From positions 5,879,501-5,943,500 of the forward strand of contig NZ_CP031030.1 in assembly GCF_003711225.1 (NCBI RefSeq): a DNA stretch of 64,000 nucleotides, in the 5' to 3' direction. This document shows, piece by piece, positions 8,931 through 17,785 of this stretch. A program made the translations under genes and the position numbers. The first letter of the stretch is position 1, and every line of letters starts with the position of its first letter. Source of the stretch: Runella sp. SP2 (GTDB taxonomy: Bacteria; Bacteroidota; Bacteroidia; Cytophagales; Spirosomataceae). The notes below the pieces were generated by a model. The model had not been told where the DNA came from, searched no databases, and worked only from the letters and a program-made list of their open reading frames with translations.

Positions 8931-9583
8931 GAAGCCGTGAGTTGAAGGCCGCTAAAACGCTGTTGGAAACGGCTATCTCGCAATTGTGCTTCTCCAGGCA
9001 CAGCATACGCAATGTACATATCGCTCACGCCTTGAATGCTGGCCAAATAACGTACGCCAATCGAAAGTTTGTTCAGATTGAGCGCAACCCCTGCATGATA
9101 GCCAAACGCATAGCTGCGATAGGGTGAAAAAGTAAGTGGCGTTGAAGAATATTGCGACAAGAAATTTTTGAGGTTGCTGTCGTCAAACAATTGCAACGAA
9201 ATGAGCGGCCCGCCCGTAAATTCCAAACGTTTGTGCTTGTAGCCTAACGAAAGCGGAATATCCAACTGTCCGTATTGGATGGAAGTTTTATTCGTGCTTC
9301 CTGTCGATTCTATTTCACCTCCTTTAATAGAAAGTAAAGCCTCTGCTTGTAAAAAGACATCCTCTGTGCTACGTACATACGCACCTACTACGTAGCCTGC
9401 TTTGCTACTTCCTTGGGTGGTTATGGTTTCGGGTGTAGCCGAGCTTGACGTCGCTCGACGCCCAAGAAAATCATCTCCTCTGAGCTGCGAAATCTGTAAT
9501 CCCGCTTTTAATCCCCACTCTGCTCGTTGGGCGTTTGCCCCCAAGGCCGTCAAAACACAAAAAGCGGCAAGTAATCGTTTCAT
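8912..9583 (-). CDS. PorT-like outer membrane beta-barrel protein
   Basis: 223 residues from the ATG at 9583 (MKRLLAAFCVLTALGANAQ is the signal peptide). An AGGAG sequence lies 5 bases before this ATG, one of few Shine-Dalgarno-like sites in the window, and decides the start against an upstream one at 9640. The mature part opens with WGLKAGLQISQLRGDDFLG, the usual opening of PorT-type 8-strand barrels, and alternates polar and aromatic residues through to a C-terminal strand (LTASYRLTR). Function of this family is mostly unknown. Confidence 0.85.
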   Translation of the reverse strand: MKRLLAAFCVLTALGANAQRAEWGLKAGLQISQLRGDDFLGRRATSSSATPETITTQGSSKAGYVVGAYVRSTEDVFLQAEALLSIKGGEIESTGSTNKTSIQYGQLDIPLSLGYKHKRLEFTGGPLISLQLFDDSNLKNFLSQYSSTPLTFSPYRSYAFGYHAGVALNLNKLSIGVRYLASIQGVSDMYIAYAVPGEAQLRDSRFQQRFSGLQLTASYRLTR

Positions 9584-9669
9584 AAAACTCCTTTTTATAG
9601 TTTTAAAATAGATAAGTAATTTTCTAGTTTCAAAGTTCACTATCTTTTGCCCATAAATCCAACAAACGA

Positions 9670-11712
9670 ATGAAAAAACACCTATTGGTCTTACTTAGCG
9701 TTCTTATTCAGTGTGCGTATCAAAGCCATGCGCAAGAAGTAGATATCTGTGTATATGGCGGAACTTCGGCGGGCGTCATTGCCGCTTATACTGCGGCCAA
9801 ATCAGGAAAAAAAGTCCTTTTAATTGAGCCTAGTCGGCATTTAGGCGGCCTTAGTTCGGGTGGACTGGGTCAAACCGATATCGGAAATAAGTACGCAATT
9901 ACGGGCGTGGCCCGCGATTTTTACCGTAAAATAGGCCAGCACTATGGTAAGTTTGAGCAATGGACGTTTGAGCCACACGTGGCCGAGCAGTTATTTAATG
10001 ACTATATCAAAAGCGCTAACGTACCCGTTTGGCTCGAACATCGTTTAGTAAGAGTTCAAAAACAAGGAGAAAAAATTCAGGCCATTGAAGTAACTGCTTC
10101 CGAATCAAAAGGGGAAAAAGTACGTCTCGTAAAAGCTAAAATGTTTATCGACTGTACCTATGAGGGCGATTTGATGGCCCAAGCTGGAGTTAGTTACATC
10201 GTTGGACGTGAAGCCAATAGCCAATACAACGAAACCTGGAATGGGGTACAAATGCACGACAAGCACCAATTCCCTGAAGGCATTGACCCGTACAAAACTC
10301 CTGGTGATCCTTCAAGCGGATTGCTTTGGGGAATTTCTACGGAAGCACTAGCCCCAACAGGTTCGGGTGATAAGCTATTGCAAGCCTATAATTTTCGGTT
10401 GTGTTTGACCAAAGACCCTGTCAATCGAATTCCGATTACCAAGCCAGCGCGCTATGATTCAACGATGTATGAATTGTTGTTGCGACAAGTGGCCGTCGAG
10501 AAACCTGCGCACATCAACTGGGGGGTATTGCACATTGCTGATATGCCCAATTCAAAGACGGATATTAACAACAAAGGAGGTCTTTCAACGGATATGATTG
10601 GTATGAATCATTCGTTTGCCGAAGCGGATTTCCAAACCCGAAAAAAAATTATCAAAGAGCACGAAGACTACACCAAGGGATTTTTGTATTTCGTGGGTCA
10701 CGACCCCAGAATGCCACAACATTTGCGTCAACAAATGCTCGAATGGGGATACCCCAAAGATGAGTACCTCGACAATAACCACTTTTCGCACCAAATCTAC
10801 GTCCGTGAGGCGCGCCGAATGGTGGGAGATTACGTGATGACGCAGCATAATTGTGAAGGCCGAGAAATTGTGAAAGATGGTATCGGAATGGCGGCCTATA
10901 CGATGGATTCACACAACTGCCAGCGGATACTTTTTAAAAACCCTACCACGGGAAAAATGGAGGTTCGTAACGAGGGCGATGTACAAGTGGGCGGTTTCCC
11001 CCCCTACCCGATTAGCTATCGATCCTTAATTCCTCGCAAATCGGAATGTCAAAACTTGTTTGTCCCCGTATGCTTGTCAGCGACGCACATTGCTTATGGC
11101 TCTATTCGGATGGAACCTGTATTTATGGCACTTGGGCAAGCGTCGGCGATGGCGGCAGTTCAGGCCATCAACAGTAAAAAGGCTATTCAAGAAATAGATG
11201 TAGAAACACTTCAAAGAACGCTAAAAACCAATCCACTTGTAGATGGTAGCCAGCCCGAAATTTTATTGGACAACGACGTCACTCCTACAAATATCCAAGT
11301 CGTTGGTGATTGGCAAACCCTGAAAACGGGAAGTAAGTATGCTGCTACGCAGTTGACAGACAACTCCCTTGGGAAAACAGTAAAATCAGTTCGGTTTACG
11401 CCCGAAATTCCCCAAAACGGAGAATACGAACTCTATATATACAACCCCAATCCAACGGGGGGCGGTGGCAACCCAGGCGATGCCCAAAATCAATCCAAAG
11501 CAAGCAAAACAAAGCTAAAAGTAAAGGCCGCGAACCAAGAGCGAGAATTGGTCATTTCGACCCGAGAACAAGTGAGCGATTGGATTCGAGTAGGGAGTTT
11601 TTCACTGGCCAAAGGGAACGGTAACTTTGTCGAAATAACCAACCAAGATACAGATGGTATCGTTGTCGCAGATGCGGTACTGTTTGTTCCGCAGCGCACA
11701 GTCAGACGATAG
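9670..11712 (+). CDS. Secreted FAD-dependent oxidoreductase
   Basis: 680 residues with a signal peptide (MKKHLLVLLSVLIQCAYQSH, cut near AQE). Residues 22-60 are a GxGxxG-like Rossmann FAD site in its variant form (VDICVYGGTSAGVIAAYTAA, then the acidic VLLIEPS), followed by HLGGLSSGGLGQTDIG. The FAD fold runs to about residue 525; the last 140 residues are a beta-rich golvesin/xanthan-lyase-like carbohydrate-associated module (GEYELYIYNPNPTGGGGNPG). Relatives are often annotated xanthan lyase-like and sit in polysaccharide-use loci, so a glycan substrate is plausible. The last codons and TAG stop are contributed by the tandem hairpin repeat at 11701-11889. Confidence 0.9.
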   Translation: MKKHLLVLLSVLIQCAYQSHAQEVDICVYGGTSAGVIAAYTAAKSGKKVLLIEPSRHLGGLSSGGLGQTDIGNKYAITGVARDFYRKIGQHYGKFEQWTFEPHVAEQLFNDYIKSANVPVWLEHRLVRVQKQGEKIQAIEVTASESKGEKVRLVKAKMFIDCTYEGDLMAQAGVSYIVGREANSQYNETWNGVQMHDKHQFPEGIDPYKTPGDPSSGLLWGISTEALAPTGSGDKLLQAYNFRLCLTKDPVNRIPITKPARYDSTMYELLLRQVAVEKPAHINWGVLHIADMPNSKTDINNKGGLSTDMIGMNHSFAEADFQTRKKIIKEHEDYTKGFLYFVGHDPRMPQHLRQQMLEWGYPKDEYLDNNHFSHQIYVREARRMVGDYVMTQHNCEGREIVKDGIGMAAYTMDSHNCQRILFKNPTTGKMEVRNEGDVQVGGFPPYPISYRSLIPRKSECQNLFVPVCLSATHIAYGSIRMEPVFMALGQASAMAAVQAINSKKAIQEIDVETLQRTLKTNPLVDGSQPEILLDNDVTPTNIQVVGDWQTLKTGSKYAATQLTDNSLGKTVKSVRFTPEIPQNGEYELYIYNPNPTGGGGNPGDAQNQSKASKTKLKVKAANQERELVISTREQVSDWIRVGSFSLAKGNGNFVEITNQDTDGIVVADAVLFVPQRTVRR

Positions 11713-11889
11713 TCAGACTGTGCGATTCCTGCGTATCTGGTCTGACTATCGCCTGACCAAGATGGAAGCAGTCAGACTGTGCAATTCTTGCGTATCCGGT
11801 CTGACTATCGTCTGACCAAGGTGAAAGCAGTCAGACTGTGCAATTCTAATTCTTGCGTATCTGGTCTGACTATCGTCTGACCAAGGTTA
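11701..11889. repeat. Three tandem 59-bp hairpin repeats between convergent genes
   Basis: Units start at 11711, 11770 and 11829, exactly 59 bases apart, and differ at only a few positions; the third has a 6-base duplication (AATTCT). Each unit carries AGTCAGAC and, 20 or more bases later, GTCTGACT, so each folds into a hairpin with an 8-9 bp stem. A further left-arm sequence (GTCAGACGATAGTCAGAC) at 11701-11718 is complementary to the right arms GTCTGACTATCGYCTGAC of all three units. The array fills the whole gap between the oxidoreductase and the serpin. Confidence 0.9.
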
Positions 11890-13119
11890 AGACGGATCCA
11901 GCATTTTGCCCATAAACAAAATGGTATTAGACGTTTTTTCACTGATGACAAACATAAACGGACGGTCGGCGTGGTAGTAATTATTAGGCCCTACGGAGGT
12001 CAGTTCTATGCCAATCGTAGTGACAGCGGCAGCTTCCGTACCTTTTTCATCGACGGCCACAAAAGTATTTTGTTTTACAAATCCGACGTTTAAGCCACCC
12101 TTAGAACTAATTTTGGTCAAATCAGCGACACCAGGGATAAAAGCCGTCGGCATTCCCATGGTTTGAAGAACACTGTTTAGCTTTACTTCGTACTCTAAAG
12201 TAAACTTGGGTAATCCAATTTTAGCTTTTGGAATCTCTTTCATTGATTCTTGTAATTGTGTCCATTCGTTGGCCGAAAAATTGGCAATCAAATTAGCCAC
12301 TTGATTGCCATCTTTAGGAACAATCACCGTCATGGTATATTGGCCATTGCCGTACGGAAGTTCATACGCAAAGTAAGTAGCACGAGTACCTACCCTGACA
12401 TTGTCTTCCAAAAACATCATTTTCACGTTTTTCGTTTGGGTATCGGTCAGTTGGAACGGATAATCCGATGTTAGTTTTTCGGAGAAACTGGTTTTCCAAT
12501 CACCCTTAAAATAGAGGGCATTCATCAAAAACATCACCATTTGTGGTTCGATGTTGTCCAGTACTTTTTTTATCTTTCCGTTTGTCTTGTCGCTGGCCCA
12601 TTGGTTGAGTGGAGAAGCATCACTCCCTGTGTAAGAAGTGACGTCTGCTTTGAACCAAGATTTCATGGTATTTAGGAAATCTGTTTCTGGCTGAAACGTA
12701 TTTCGATACCACACCGAATTGGCCAAGCCAAGCGTCACTTTAGGGTCGGCTTGTGGCAATGCTTCCATCAGTTTTTGGTAAATTTGGTTGGCCTCGGTCG
12801 TTGATATTCCGCTGAGTTTGAGCGTTTGCTGGATTTCGTCGGCCGTTTTTCCGTTGGCACCATTGAGTAGCATTCCGAGGGCTGTGTGCAAGCTCAAGGG
12901 AGACACAAAAACGTTTTTGCTTTTTTGAGCGGTTTCGTTGTTTAATGTTTTGAAAAACTCAAATGCAAATTCGTTGGTTTGGCTAGAAAACTTCGATGGG
13001 ATGCCGATGGGAGTCACTTCATCAGAATTACTCGAAGAGGTGCAACCTAAGGCTGCCCAAAGTAAAAAAAGCGTGGCCGCAATGACCATGACACTTTGGA
13101 AAAAAGAAGGCGATTTCAT
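11887..13119 (-). CDS. Serpin-family protease inhibitor, lipoprotein
   Basis: 410 residues from the ATG at 13119 (MKSPSFFQSVMVIAATLF), giving a lipoprotein signal with lipobox ALGC near residue 26. The full serpin fold follows (FVSPLSLHTALGMLLNGANG, then the shutter and breach segments ADRPFMFVISEKTSNTILFM). The reactive-loop hinge reads EKGTEAAAVTT, matching the small-residue P17-P8 consensus of inhibitory serpins; counting from it places the scissile region around IELTS. It is probably exposed on the cell surface or in the periplasm, protecting against serine or cysteine proteases. An upstream start at 13149 would put ten polar residues before the signal. Convergent with the FAD oxidoreductase. 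Confidence 0.92.
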   Translation of the reverse strand: MKSPSFFQSVMVIAATLFLLWAALGCTSSSNSDEVTPIGIPSKFSSQTNEFAFEFFKTLNNETAQKSKNVFVSPLSLHTALGMLLNGANGKTADEIQQTLKLSGISTTEANQIYQKLMEALPQADPKVTLGLANSVWYRNTFQPETDFLNTMKSWFKADVTSYTGSDASPLNQWASDKTNGKIKKVLDNIEPQMVMFLMNALYFKGDWKTSFSEKLTSDYPFQLTDTQTKNVKMMFLEDNVRVGTRATYFAYELPYGNGQYTMTVIVPKDGNQVANLIANFSANEWTQLQESMKEIPKAKIGLPKFTLEYEVKLNSVLQTMGMPTAFIPGVADLTKISSKGGLNVGFVKQNTFVAVDEKGTEAAAVTTIGIELTSVGPNNYYHADRPFMFVISEKTSNTILFMGKMLDPS

Positions 13120-13236
13120 GTTTGTTTCAGGGCTTAAGGCTCTCGTCATAGCAGTAGATTTTTTTGGTAAAAACTAGGACTATGACGCTGTTGAGGTAAT
13201 AACGGTTGTAACCCCAAAAAAATTTTCAAACCCCGT

Positions 13237-13265
13237 GCAACCTTTCTATTTGTTTTTTGCATCTA
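13237..13265 (+). promoter_or_regulatory. Possible ECF-type promoter for the sigma-factor operon
   Basis: GCAACC (13237-13242) and CATCTA (13260-13265) with 17 bases between resemble the GGAAC / CGTCTA layout of ECF sigma promoters, 21 bases before the sigma gene. This would mean self-activation. The match is by eye only. Confidence 0.4.
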
Positions 13266-13285
13266 CCCATTGAAACAGCCTAAAC

Positions 13286-13852
13286 ATGGTGAAAATATTA
13301 CAACTATTCACAAACGAGAGCCAATTGGTCAAAGCCTTACAAAAAGGCGATCCCAAGGCGCAGCGGTATTTCTACGAGAAGTACTCCGCTCGAATGTTGG
13401 CAGTTTGTGTACGTTACCTGACCGATCAGATGGAAGCTGAGGATGTAATGATAGAGGGATTTATGAAGGTTTTTGAACGAATTGACCAATATAAGGGAGA
13501 AGGGAGTTTTGAGGGGTGGATGCGTCGCCTTATTACCAACGAAGCTTTGATGCGTTTGAGAACGCGGCGCCACATTGAAATCGACATTGACGCCCCCGAA
13601 GTACACCAGCAGGTTCACTTTGAAGGTATTGAAAACAATCTAGAAGTGGAAGACTTGATGGCCATCTTGGCAAAGTTGCCTACGGGTTATCGGACGGTTT
13701 TCAACTTGTATGCCATTGAAGGGTATTCTCATGCTGAGATTGCTGAACAGTTAGGGATAAATGAAAGTACCTCAAAGTCCCAGTTGCACCGTGCAAGGGC
13801 TTTGTTGCAGCAAATGGTTTCTGAAGTAGAAGGTTTAAAATGGAAAGCTTAA
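13286..13852 (+). CDS. ECF RNA polymerase sigma factor (sigma-70 family)
   Basis: 188 residues. Region 2 covers about 25-95 (RYFYEKYSARMLAVCVRYLT, then EAEDVMIEGFMKVFERIDQY and the DNA-melting GSFEGWMRRLITNEALMRLR) and region 4 covers about 125-180 (LPTGYRTVFNLYAIEGYSHA, EIAEQLGINESTSKSQLHRA). It directs polymerase to a small regulon. The next gene, 12 bases on, is a single-pass membrane protein that fits an anti-sigma factor, and the third encodes an outer-membrane protein, so the trio looks like an envelope-sensing unit. Confidence 0.93.
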   Translation: MVKILQLFTNESQLVKALQKGDPKAQRYFYEKYSARMLAVCVRYLTDQMEAEDVMIEGFMKVFERIDQYKGEGSFEGWMRRLITNEALMRLRTRRHIEIDIDAPEVHQQVHFEGIENNLEVEDLMAILAKLPTGYRTVFNLYAIEGYSHAEIAEQLGINESTSKSQLHRARALLQQMVSEVEGLKWKA

Positions 13853-13864
13853 AACACTAAAAAT

Positions 13865-14692
13865 ATGAAAAAGCATCCAGTTGATGAGTTGTTCTCGCGC
13901 AAACTTCGCGACGCTGAAATAACCCCTCGCGATGAAGCTTTTCAAAAGTTTCAACAAAGGTTACAAACCAAAGAGCGCCGAATAGGCTGGTGGCAACAAG
14001 GCCCTTGGCTGGCGGCGGCTGGCGTTAGCTTATTGCTTATGGCAGGCGGCGGCTGGTGGCTGATGAGCCAGCAGCCGAGTGAGTCAGATACGGTGGCATT
14101 GTCAAAGACACCTTCCCCAAAAATAGTTGCTCCTAACTCTAGCCAACACAGTGAGTCAAAAGTGATTATTGTACCGCCCACCGATGAATTGGCCAGTCTA
14201 GAAAAAAAGGTCAAAGCGGGAAGTCGTTCAGAAAGCCAAGTTTCTACTTTTTCGTCGGCAACGATACCTACCACGCCCAAGCGTGATATGAAGGCAAAAG
14301 AAGTAGTACAGCCGTTGGTGCAAGAAACACAAGTCGCGCAAGTGGTTGAAACAACGCCTGCTAGTGAGCCTGTAAAACAAATGAAAGTTGAAGAACCTAC
14401 CAAAACTGTAGCATTGGCAAATGCCGTAACGGCTAAGCCAACTGAAAAAACGGTCGTTCTTCAACTTCCTGAATTGGAAAAAACACTCGTTGCAGCCAAT
14501 GACCCACAAACCAACGTTGCGGCACCGAATACTGCAATGACCGATAATGATGTATTAGACAAACCTCGTAAATCGACAAGAATGGCGAAAGTCTGGCAAC
14601 AGCTTAAAAATGCCAAAAACGGAGAAAAAGTCGATTGGGATGAGGTTGGTTTTCATCCAAACAAGCTCGTTGCCAAAGCAATAGGTAAATAA
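13865..14692 (+). CDS. Probable membrane anti-sigma factor
   Basis: 275 residues. A cytoplasmic N-terminal part (1-40, KKHPVDELFSRKLRDAEITP) leads to one transmembrane segment at about 45-67 (WLAAAGVSLLLMAGGGWWLM). Beyond it is a long, low-complexity periplasmic region rich in K, E, V, T and P, ending in a compact basic segment (KVWQQLKNAKNGEKVDWDEV). No zinc-binding HxxxCxxC motif is visible. Position right after the ECF sigma gene and topology suggest an anti-sigma factor; sequence alone would not show this. Confidence 0.65.
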   Translation: MKKHPVDELFSRKLRDAEITPRDEAFQKFQQRLQTKERRIGWWQQGPWLAAAGVSLLLMAGGGWWLMSQQPSESDTVALSKTPSPKIVAPNSSQHSESKVIIVPPTDELASLEKKVKAGSRSESQVSTFSSATIPTTPKRDMKAKEVVQPLVQETQVAQVVETTPASEPVKQMKVEEPTKTVALANAVTAKPTEKTVVLQLPELEKTLVAANDPQTNVAAPNTAMTDNDVLDKPRKSTRMAKVWQQLKNAKNGEKVDWDEVGFHPNKLVAKAIGK

Positions 14693-14742
14693 CCCAGTAA
14701 CAATATCAGACCGTAATGACAACTTCAATAATTAATATAGCC

Positions 14743-15774
14743 ATGAAAAATGTAATAACAGCCATCGTTTTAACCGTAGTGACTAGCATTGCTGCCTACG
14801 CCGAAAAGTACACCGTTCAGGGAGATACGCTCATTGTTCAGTTTGGGAACAATACCCGACTCATTGTTCAAGCCAAAGACAAGTCGGAGATTCGTAACCT
14901 AAAACAGTACGACCTCAATAAAATCATTCGCGATTTGGGAGCTACGCTTGATTCCAGCGGTAAGGAAACTTACATTTATATCAACGGAGAAAACGGTCGT
15001 AAGTACTTAAAAGATACCGTTTTGGTAATCAGCCGTAAAGACGGAGAAGTGAAAATTTCGATTAATGACTCTTCGGCAGAAAAGAAGGAAGAAAAGTACG
15101 AAAAAGACAATGATGCGTCGTCTAGTCACGATGATGGTAAAATTACGAGAAGCGTCACTCGGCGCTACAAAAGCCCACGAAATGGGTTTGATGTACTCGT
15201 CGGACTGAACACCTACGCCCAAAATACGCCGCTTGCTTACAACAAGGAAGATTATGACTTGTTACCTTGGGGGTCGCGATTTGTAAGCTTGAGTTGGGTA
15301 AGAGGTGCGGCTATCAGCCGAGGAAGAGATGCCTCACTGGGGCTTGATCTGGGGGTAGATGTAGCGTGGTATAATTTGATGTTTGACGGAAACAATACCG
15401 TTCGTAAAGACGCCAATGCCATTAGCTTTCCAACGGCCTCAAATGACCTGCATAAGTCCAAACTCACGGCGGCTTACATCAACCTATCCTTGATGCCAAC
15501 GCTGGCGATTCACCGAGGCCCTATTTCTTATTTGAGCGTTGGAATGTATGGAGGTTATCGACTCGATAGCTACACCAAAACCCAAGAGACTAGAAAAGGA
15601 CGCTCGGAGCGAATTCACTCTAATTATTACCTTAATAATTTCCGATATGGTTTCGGTGCTGAGTTAGGCATTCGCCATTTTCCTGACCTTTTTATGCAGT
15701 ATGACTTAGGTGAACTGTTTCAAACTAACAAAGGGCCTGAGGTGCGAATGATTAGTTTCGGTATTCGTTTATAG
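14743..15774 (+). CDS. Exported protein with predicted outer-membrane barrel
   Basis: 343 residues from the ATG at 14743 (signal peptide MKNVITAIVLTVVTSIAAYA). Residues 22-115 form a small beta-rich soluble part (YTVQGDTLIVQFGNNTRLIV), then comes a charged linker (AEKKEEKYEKDNDASSSHDD), and residues 150-343 look like a beta-barrel ending in the aromatic/Leu strand VRMISFGIRL. Third gene of the sigma/anti-sigma operon, so it is a likely target or sensor of that system. No named family recognised with confidence. Confidence 0.75.
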   Translation: MKNVITAIVLTVVTSIAAYAEKYTVQGDTLIVQFGNNTRLIVQAKDKSEIRNLKQYDLNKIIRDLGATLDSSGKETYIYINGENGRKYLKDTVLVISRKDGEVKISINDSSAEKKEEKYEKDNDASSSHDDGKITRSVTRRYKSPRNGFDVLVGLNTYAQNTPLAYNKEDYDLLPWGSRFVSLSWVRGAAISRGRDASLGLDLGVDVAWYNLMFDGNNTVRKDANAISFPTASNDLHKSKLTAAYINLSLMPTLAIHRGPISYLSVGMYGGYRLDSYTKTQETRKGRSERIHSNYYLNNFRYGFGAELGIRHFPDLFMQYDLGELFQTNKGPEVRMISFGIRL

Positions 15775-15789
15775 TGTTAAAAATTAGGT

Positions 15790-15836
15790 AATTACGATGC
15801 TTTTAAAGGTAATTTAGAAGCATCGTAATTATTTTT
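15790..15836 (+). terminator. Intrinsic terminator after the sigma operon
   Basis: 13-bp perfect stem (AATTACGATGCTT at 15790-15802, AAGCATCGTAATT at 15818-15830) followed by ATTTTT. It isolates the sigma operon from the tRNA/tuf block. Confidence 0.85.
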
Positions 15837-15870
15837 CTTGAAAAAAAGTTTGTTTTTTTTTGCCTAAAAA

Positions 15871-15901
15871 TTTGAAGTGAATTAAAAATCGCATACATTT
15901 G
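15871..15901 (+). promoter_or_regulatory. Promoter of the tRNA-Tyr/Gly/Thr-tuf unit
   Basis: TTTG (15871-15874), 19 bases, then TACATTTG (15894-15901): an exact match to the Bacteroidota primary-sigma consensus TTTG-N19-TAnnTTTG, 51 bases before tRNA-Tyr. Confidence 0.85.
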
Positions 15902-15952
15902 CGACTCCAAAAACGACAACAAAGTCTTTTGGAAGTTTTTTGAAAATAAGAA

Positions 15953-16035
15953 GGGGGTGTACCAGAGTGGCCAAATGGGGCAGACTGTAAATCTGCTGAC
16001 GTACGTCTTCGGTGGTTCGAATCCATCCGCCCCCA
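15953..16035 (+). tRNA. tRNA-Tyr (anticodon GTA)
   Basis: Class II tRNA with a long variable arm. Acceptor GGGGGTG pairs with CGCCCCC (16028-16034), discriminator A. Anticodon stem GCAGA/TCTGC with loop CTGTAAA puts GTA at 15987-15989; the TTCGAAT T-loop is standard. CCA is not encoded (CC follows, then T). Confidence 0.96.
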
Positions 16036-16055
16036 CCTTTTTACATATAATACTA

Positions 16056-16128
16056 GCGGGAGTAGCTCATTTGGTAGAGCGGTAGCCTTCCAAGCTTCAG
16101 GTGGCGGGTTCGAGCCCCGTCTCCCGCT
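16056..16128 (+). tRNA. tRNA-Gly (anticodon TCC)
   Basis: Acceptor GCGGGAG pairs with CTCCCGC (16121-16127), discriminator T. D stem GCTC/GAGC, T-loop TTCGAGC. The loop CTTCCAA places TCC at 16089-16091. The anticodon stem GTAGC/GCTTC has one T-T mismatch (16083 and 16097), which is unusual. Confidence 0.94.
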
Positions 16129-16280
16129 CAAAATGGAGTCGTAACTTGAAAAGTTGCAAACATTTACCTCACAGGATTTTGTCGCTCCATAGCAAGTTAA
16201 TTGTTACTTGTTAATTGTTAATTGGAAGTTTTAACTACAAATAACTGTTAACGAATAACGATTAACTTTTTTGTTGAAAA

Positions 16281-16352
16281 GCCGTTATAGCTCAGGGGTA
16301 GAGCACTTCCTTGGTAAGGAAGAGGCCCGGGGTTCAAATCCCCGTAACGGCT
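16281..16352 (+). tRNA. tRNA-Thr (anticodon GGT)
   Basis: Acceptor GCCGTTA pairs with TAACGGC (16345-16351), discriminator T. Anticodon stem CTTCC/GGAAG with loop TTGGTAA places GGT at 16313-16315. The order Tyr-Gly-Thr-tuf is conserved in many bacteria, including enterobacteria. Confidence 0.96.
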
Positions 16353-16498
16353 CTGGCAGAAAAAATAGTTAACAATTAGGAGTTCTTTTCGCGGTAGTAG
16401 TGATAGCTATGGTCGTCATTTACCGTAAAACTCTGGACACTCAAGTTTTCTCTGTAAATCCATAATTAATACAAAACCAAATTTTAGTTAATAAAACA

Positions 16499-17683
16499 AT
16501 GGCAAAAGAACAATTCGACCGGAGTAAACCTCACGTAAACGTAGGTACAATCGGTCACGTTGACCACGGTAAAACTACTTTGACTGCTGCTATCACCAAA
16601 GTTCTTTCAGAAAAAGGTTTGGCAGAAAAGAAAGATTTCTCGTCGATTGACTCCGCTCCAGAAGAAAAAGAGCGCGGTATCACTATCAACACTGCGCACG
16701 TAGAATATCAAACAGTAAACCGTCACTATGCTCACGTTGACTGCCCAGGTCACGCTGACTACGTGAAAAACATGGTTACTGGTGCTGCCCAAATGGACGG
16801 TGCCATCCTTGTAGTAGCTGCTACTGACGGTCCAATGCCACAAACTCGTGAGCACATCCTTCTTGCTCGTCAGGTAGGTGTACCTCAGTTGGTTGTTTTC
16901 ATGAACAAAGTTGACATGGTTGACGATCCAGAGTTGTTGGAACTTGTTGAAATGGAAATCCGTGAGTTGTTGTCATTCTACGAATTCGACGGCGATAACA
17001 TTCCAGTTATTCAAGGTTCAGCTCTTGGTGGTTTGAACGGTGACGCGAAATGGGTTGCTACTATCGATGCTTTGATGGAAGCTGTAGATAGCTTTATCCC
17101 AACTCCTGCTCGTGATACAGATAAGCCATTCTTGATGCCAGTTGAAGACGTGTTCACGATCACTGGTCGTGGTACTGTAGCAACAGGCCGTATCGAGCGT
17201 GGTATCATCAACTCTGGTGAGCCTGTAGAAATCTTGGGTATGGGAGCTGAAAACCTTAAGTCAACTGTGACTGGGGTTGAAATGTTCCGTAAAATCCTTG
17301 ACCGTGGTGAAGCTGGTGACAACGTAGGTTTGCTCCTCCGTGGTATTGAAAAATCAGATATCCGTCGTGGTATGGTTATCTGTAAGCCAGGTTCGGTTAA
17401 GCCTCACGACAAATTCAAAGCTGAGGTTTATATCTTGTCAAAGGAAGAAGGTGGTCGTCACACGCCATTCTTTAACAACTACCGTCCGCAGTTCTATTTC
17501 CGTACAACTGACGTAACAGGTATCATCACTTTGCCAGCTGGCGTTGAGATGGTTATGCCTGGTGATAACTTAACAATCACTGTTGAGCTTATCAACTCAA
17601 TTGCAATGGAAAAAGGTCTTCGTTTCGCGATTCGCGAAGGTGGACGTACGGTAGGTGCTGGTCAGGTAACTGAAATCCTTTAA
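16499..17683 (+). CDS. tuf: Elongation factor Tu
   Basis: 394 residues, normal length. It carries aminoacyl-tRNA to the ribosome as a GTPase. G1 is [10 protein letters not shown] (residues 19-28), then the switch I/RGITI segment, G3 [12 protein letters not shown], and G4 NKVDMVDD; domains 2 and 3 follow, ending in the usual [12 protein letters not shown]. Codon use is strongly biased, as for a highly expressed gene. It follows tRNA-Thr by 146 bases with no promoter seen by eye, so it is probably transcribed from the promoter at 15871. It is closed by a strong terminator. Confidence 0.99.
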   Translation: MAKEQFDRSKPHVNVGTIGHVDHGKTTLTAAITKVLSEKGLAEKKDFSSIDSAPEEKERGITINTAHVEYQTVNRHYAHVDCPGHADYVKNMVTGAAQMDGAILVVAATDGPMPQTREHILLARQVGVPQLVVFMNKVDMVDDPELLELVEMEIRELLSFYEFDGDNIPVIQGSALGGLNGDAKWVATIDALMEAVDSFIPTPARDTDKPFLMPVEDVFTITGRGTVATGRIERGIINSGEPVEILGMGAENLKSTVTGVEMFRKILDRGEAGDNVGLLLRGIEKSDIRRGMVICKPGSVKPHDKFKAEVYILSKEEGGRHTPFFNNYRPQFYFRTTDVTGIITLPAGVEMVMPGDNLTITVELINSIAMEKGLRFAIREGGRTVGAGQVTEIL

Positions 17684-17707
17684 TCTAAAAGGGATACACC
17701 AACTATA

Positions 17708-17739
17708 AAAAAGGGAAGCTCGTATGGGCTTCCCTTTTT
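17708..17739 (+). terminator. Intrinsic terminator after tuf
   Basis: Stem AAAAAGGGAAGC / GCTTCCCTTTTT with an 8-base loop (TCGTATGG) and a T-run. It separates tuf from the histidine kinase gene. Confidence 0.9.
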
Positions 17740-17785
17740 ATTTTGTGATTAACTGAGTACATTGGCGTTCGTTTTCTCGGGTCAA

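Noticed and set aside
11701-11889. Possible CRISPR array
   Set aside because: Units are contiguous with a 59-base period and no variable spacers; no cas genes are present.
17762-17785. TTG start for the 7TMR-DISM kinase
   Set aside because: The ATG at 17786 gives a proper signal peptide.
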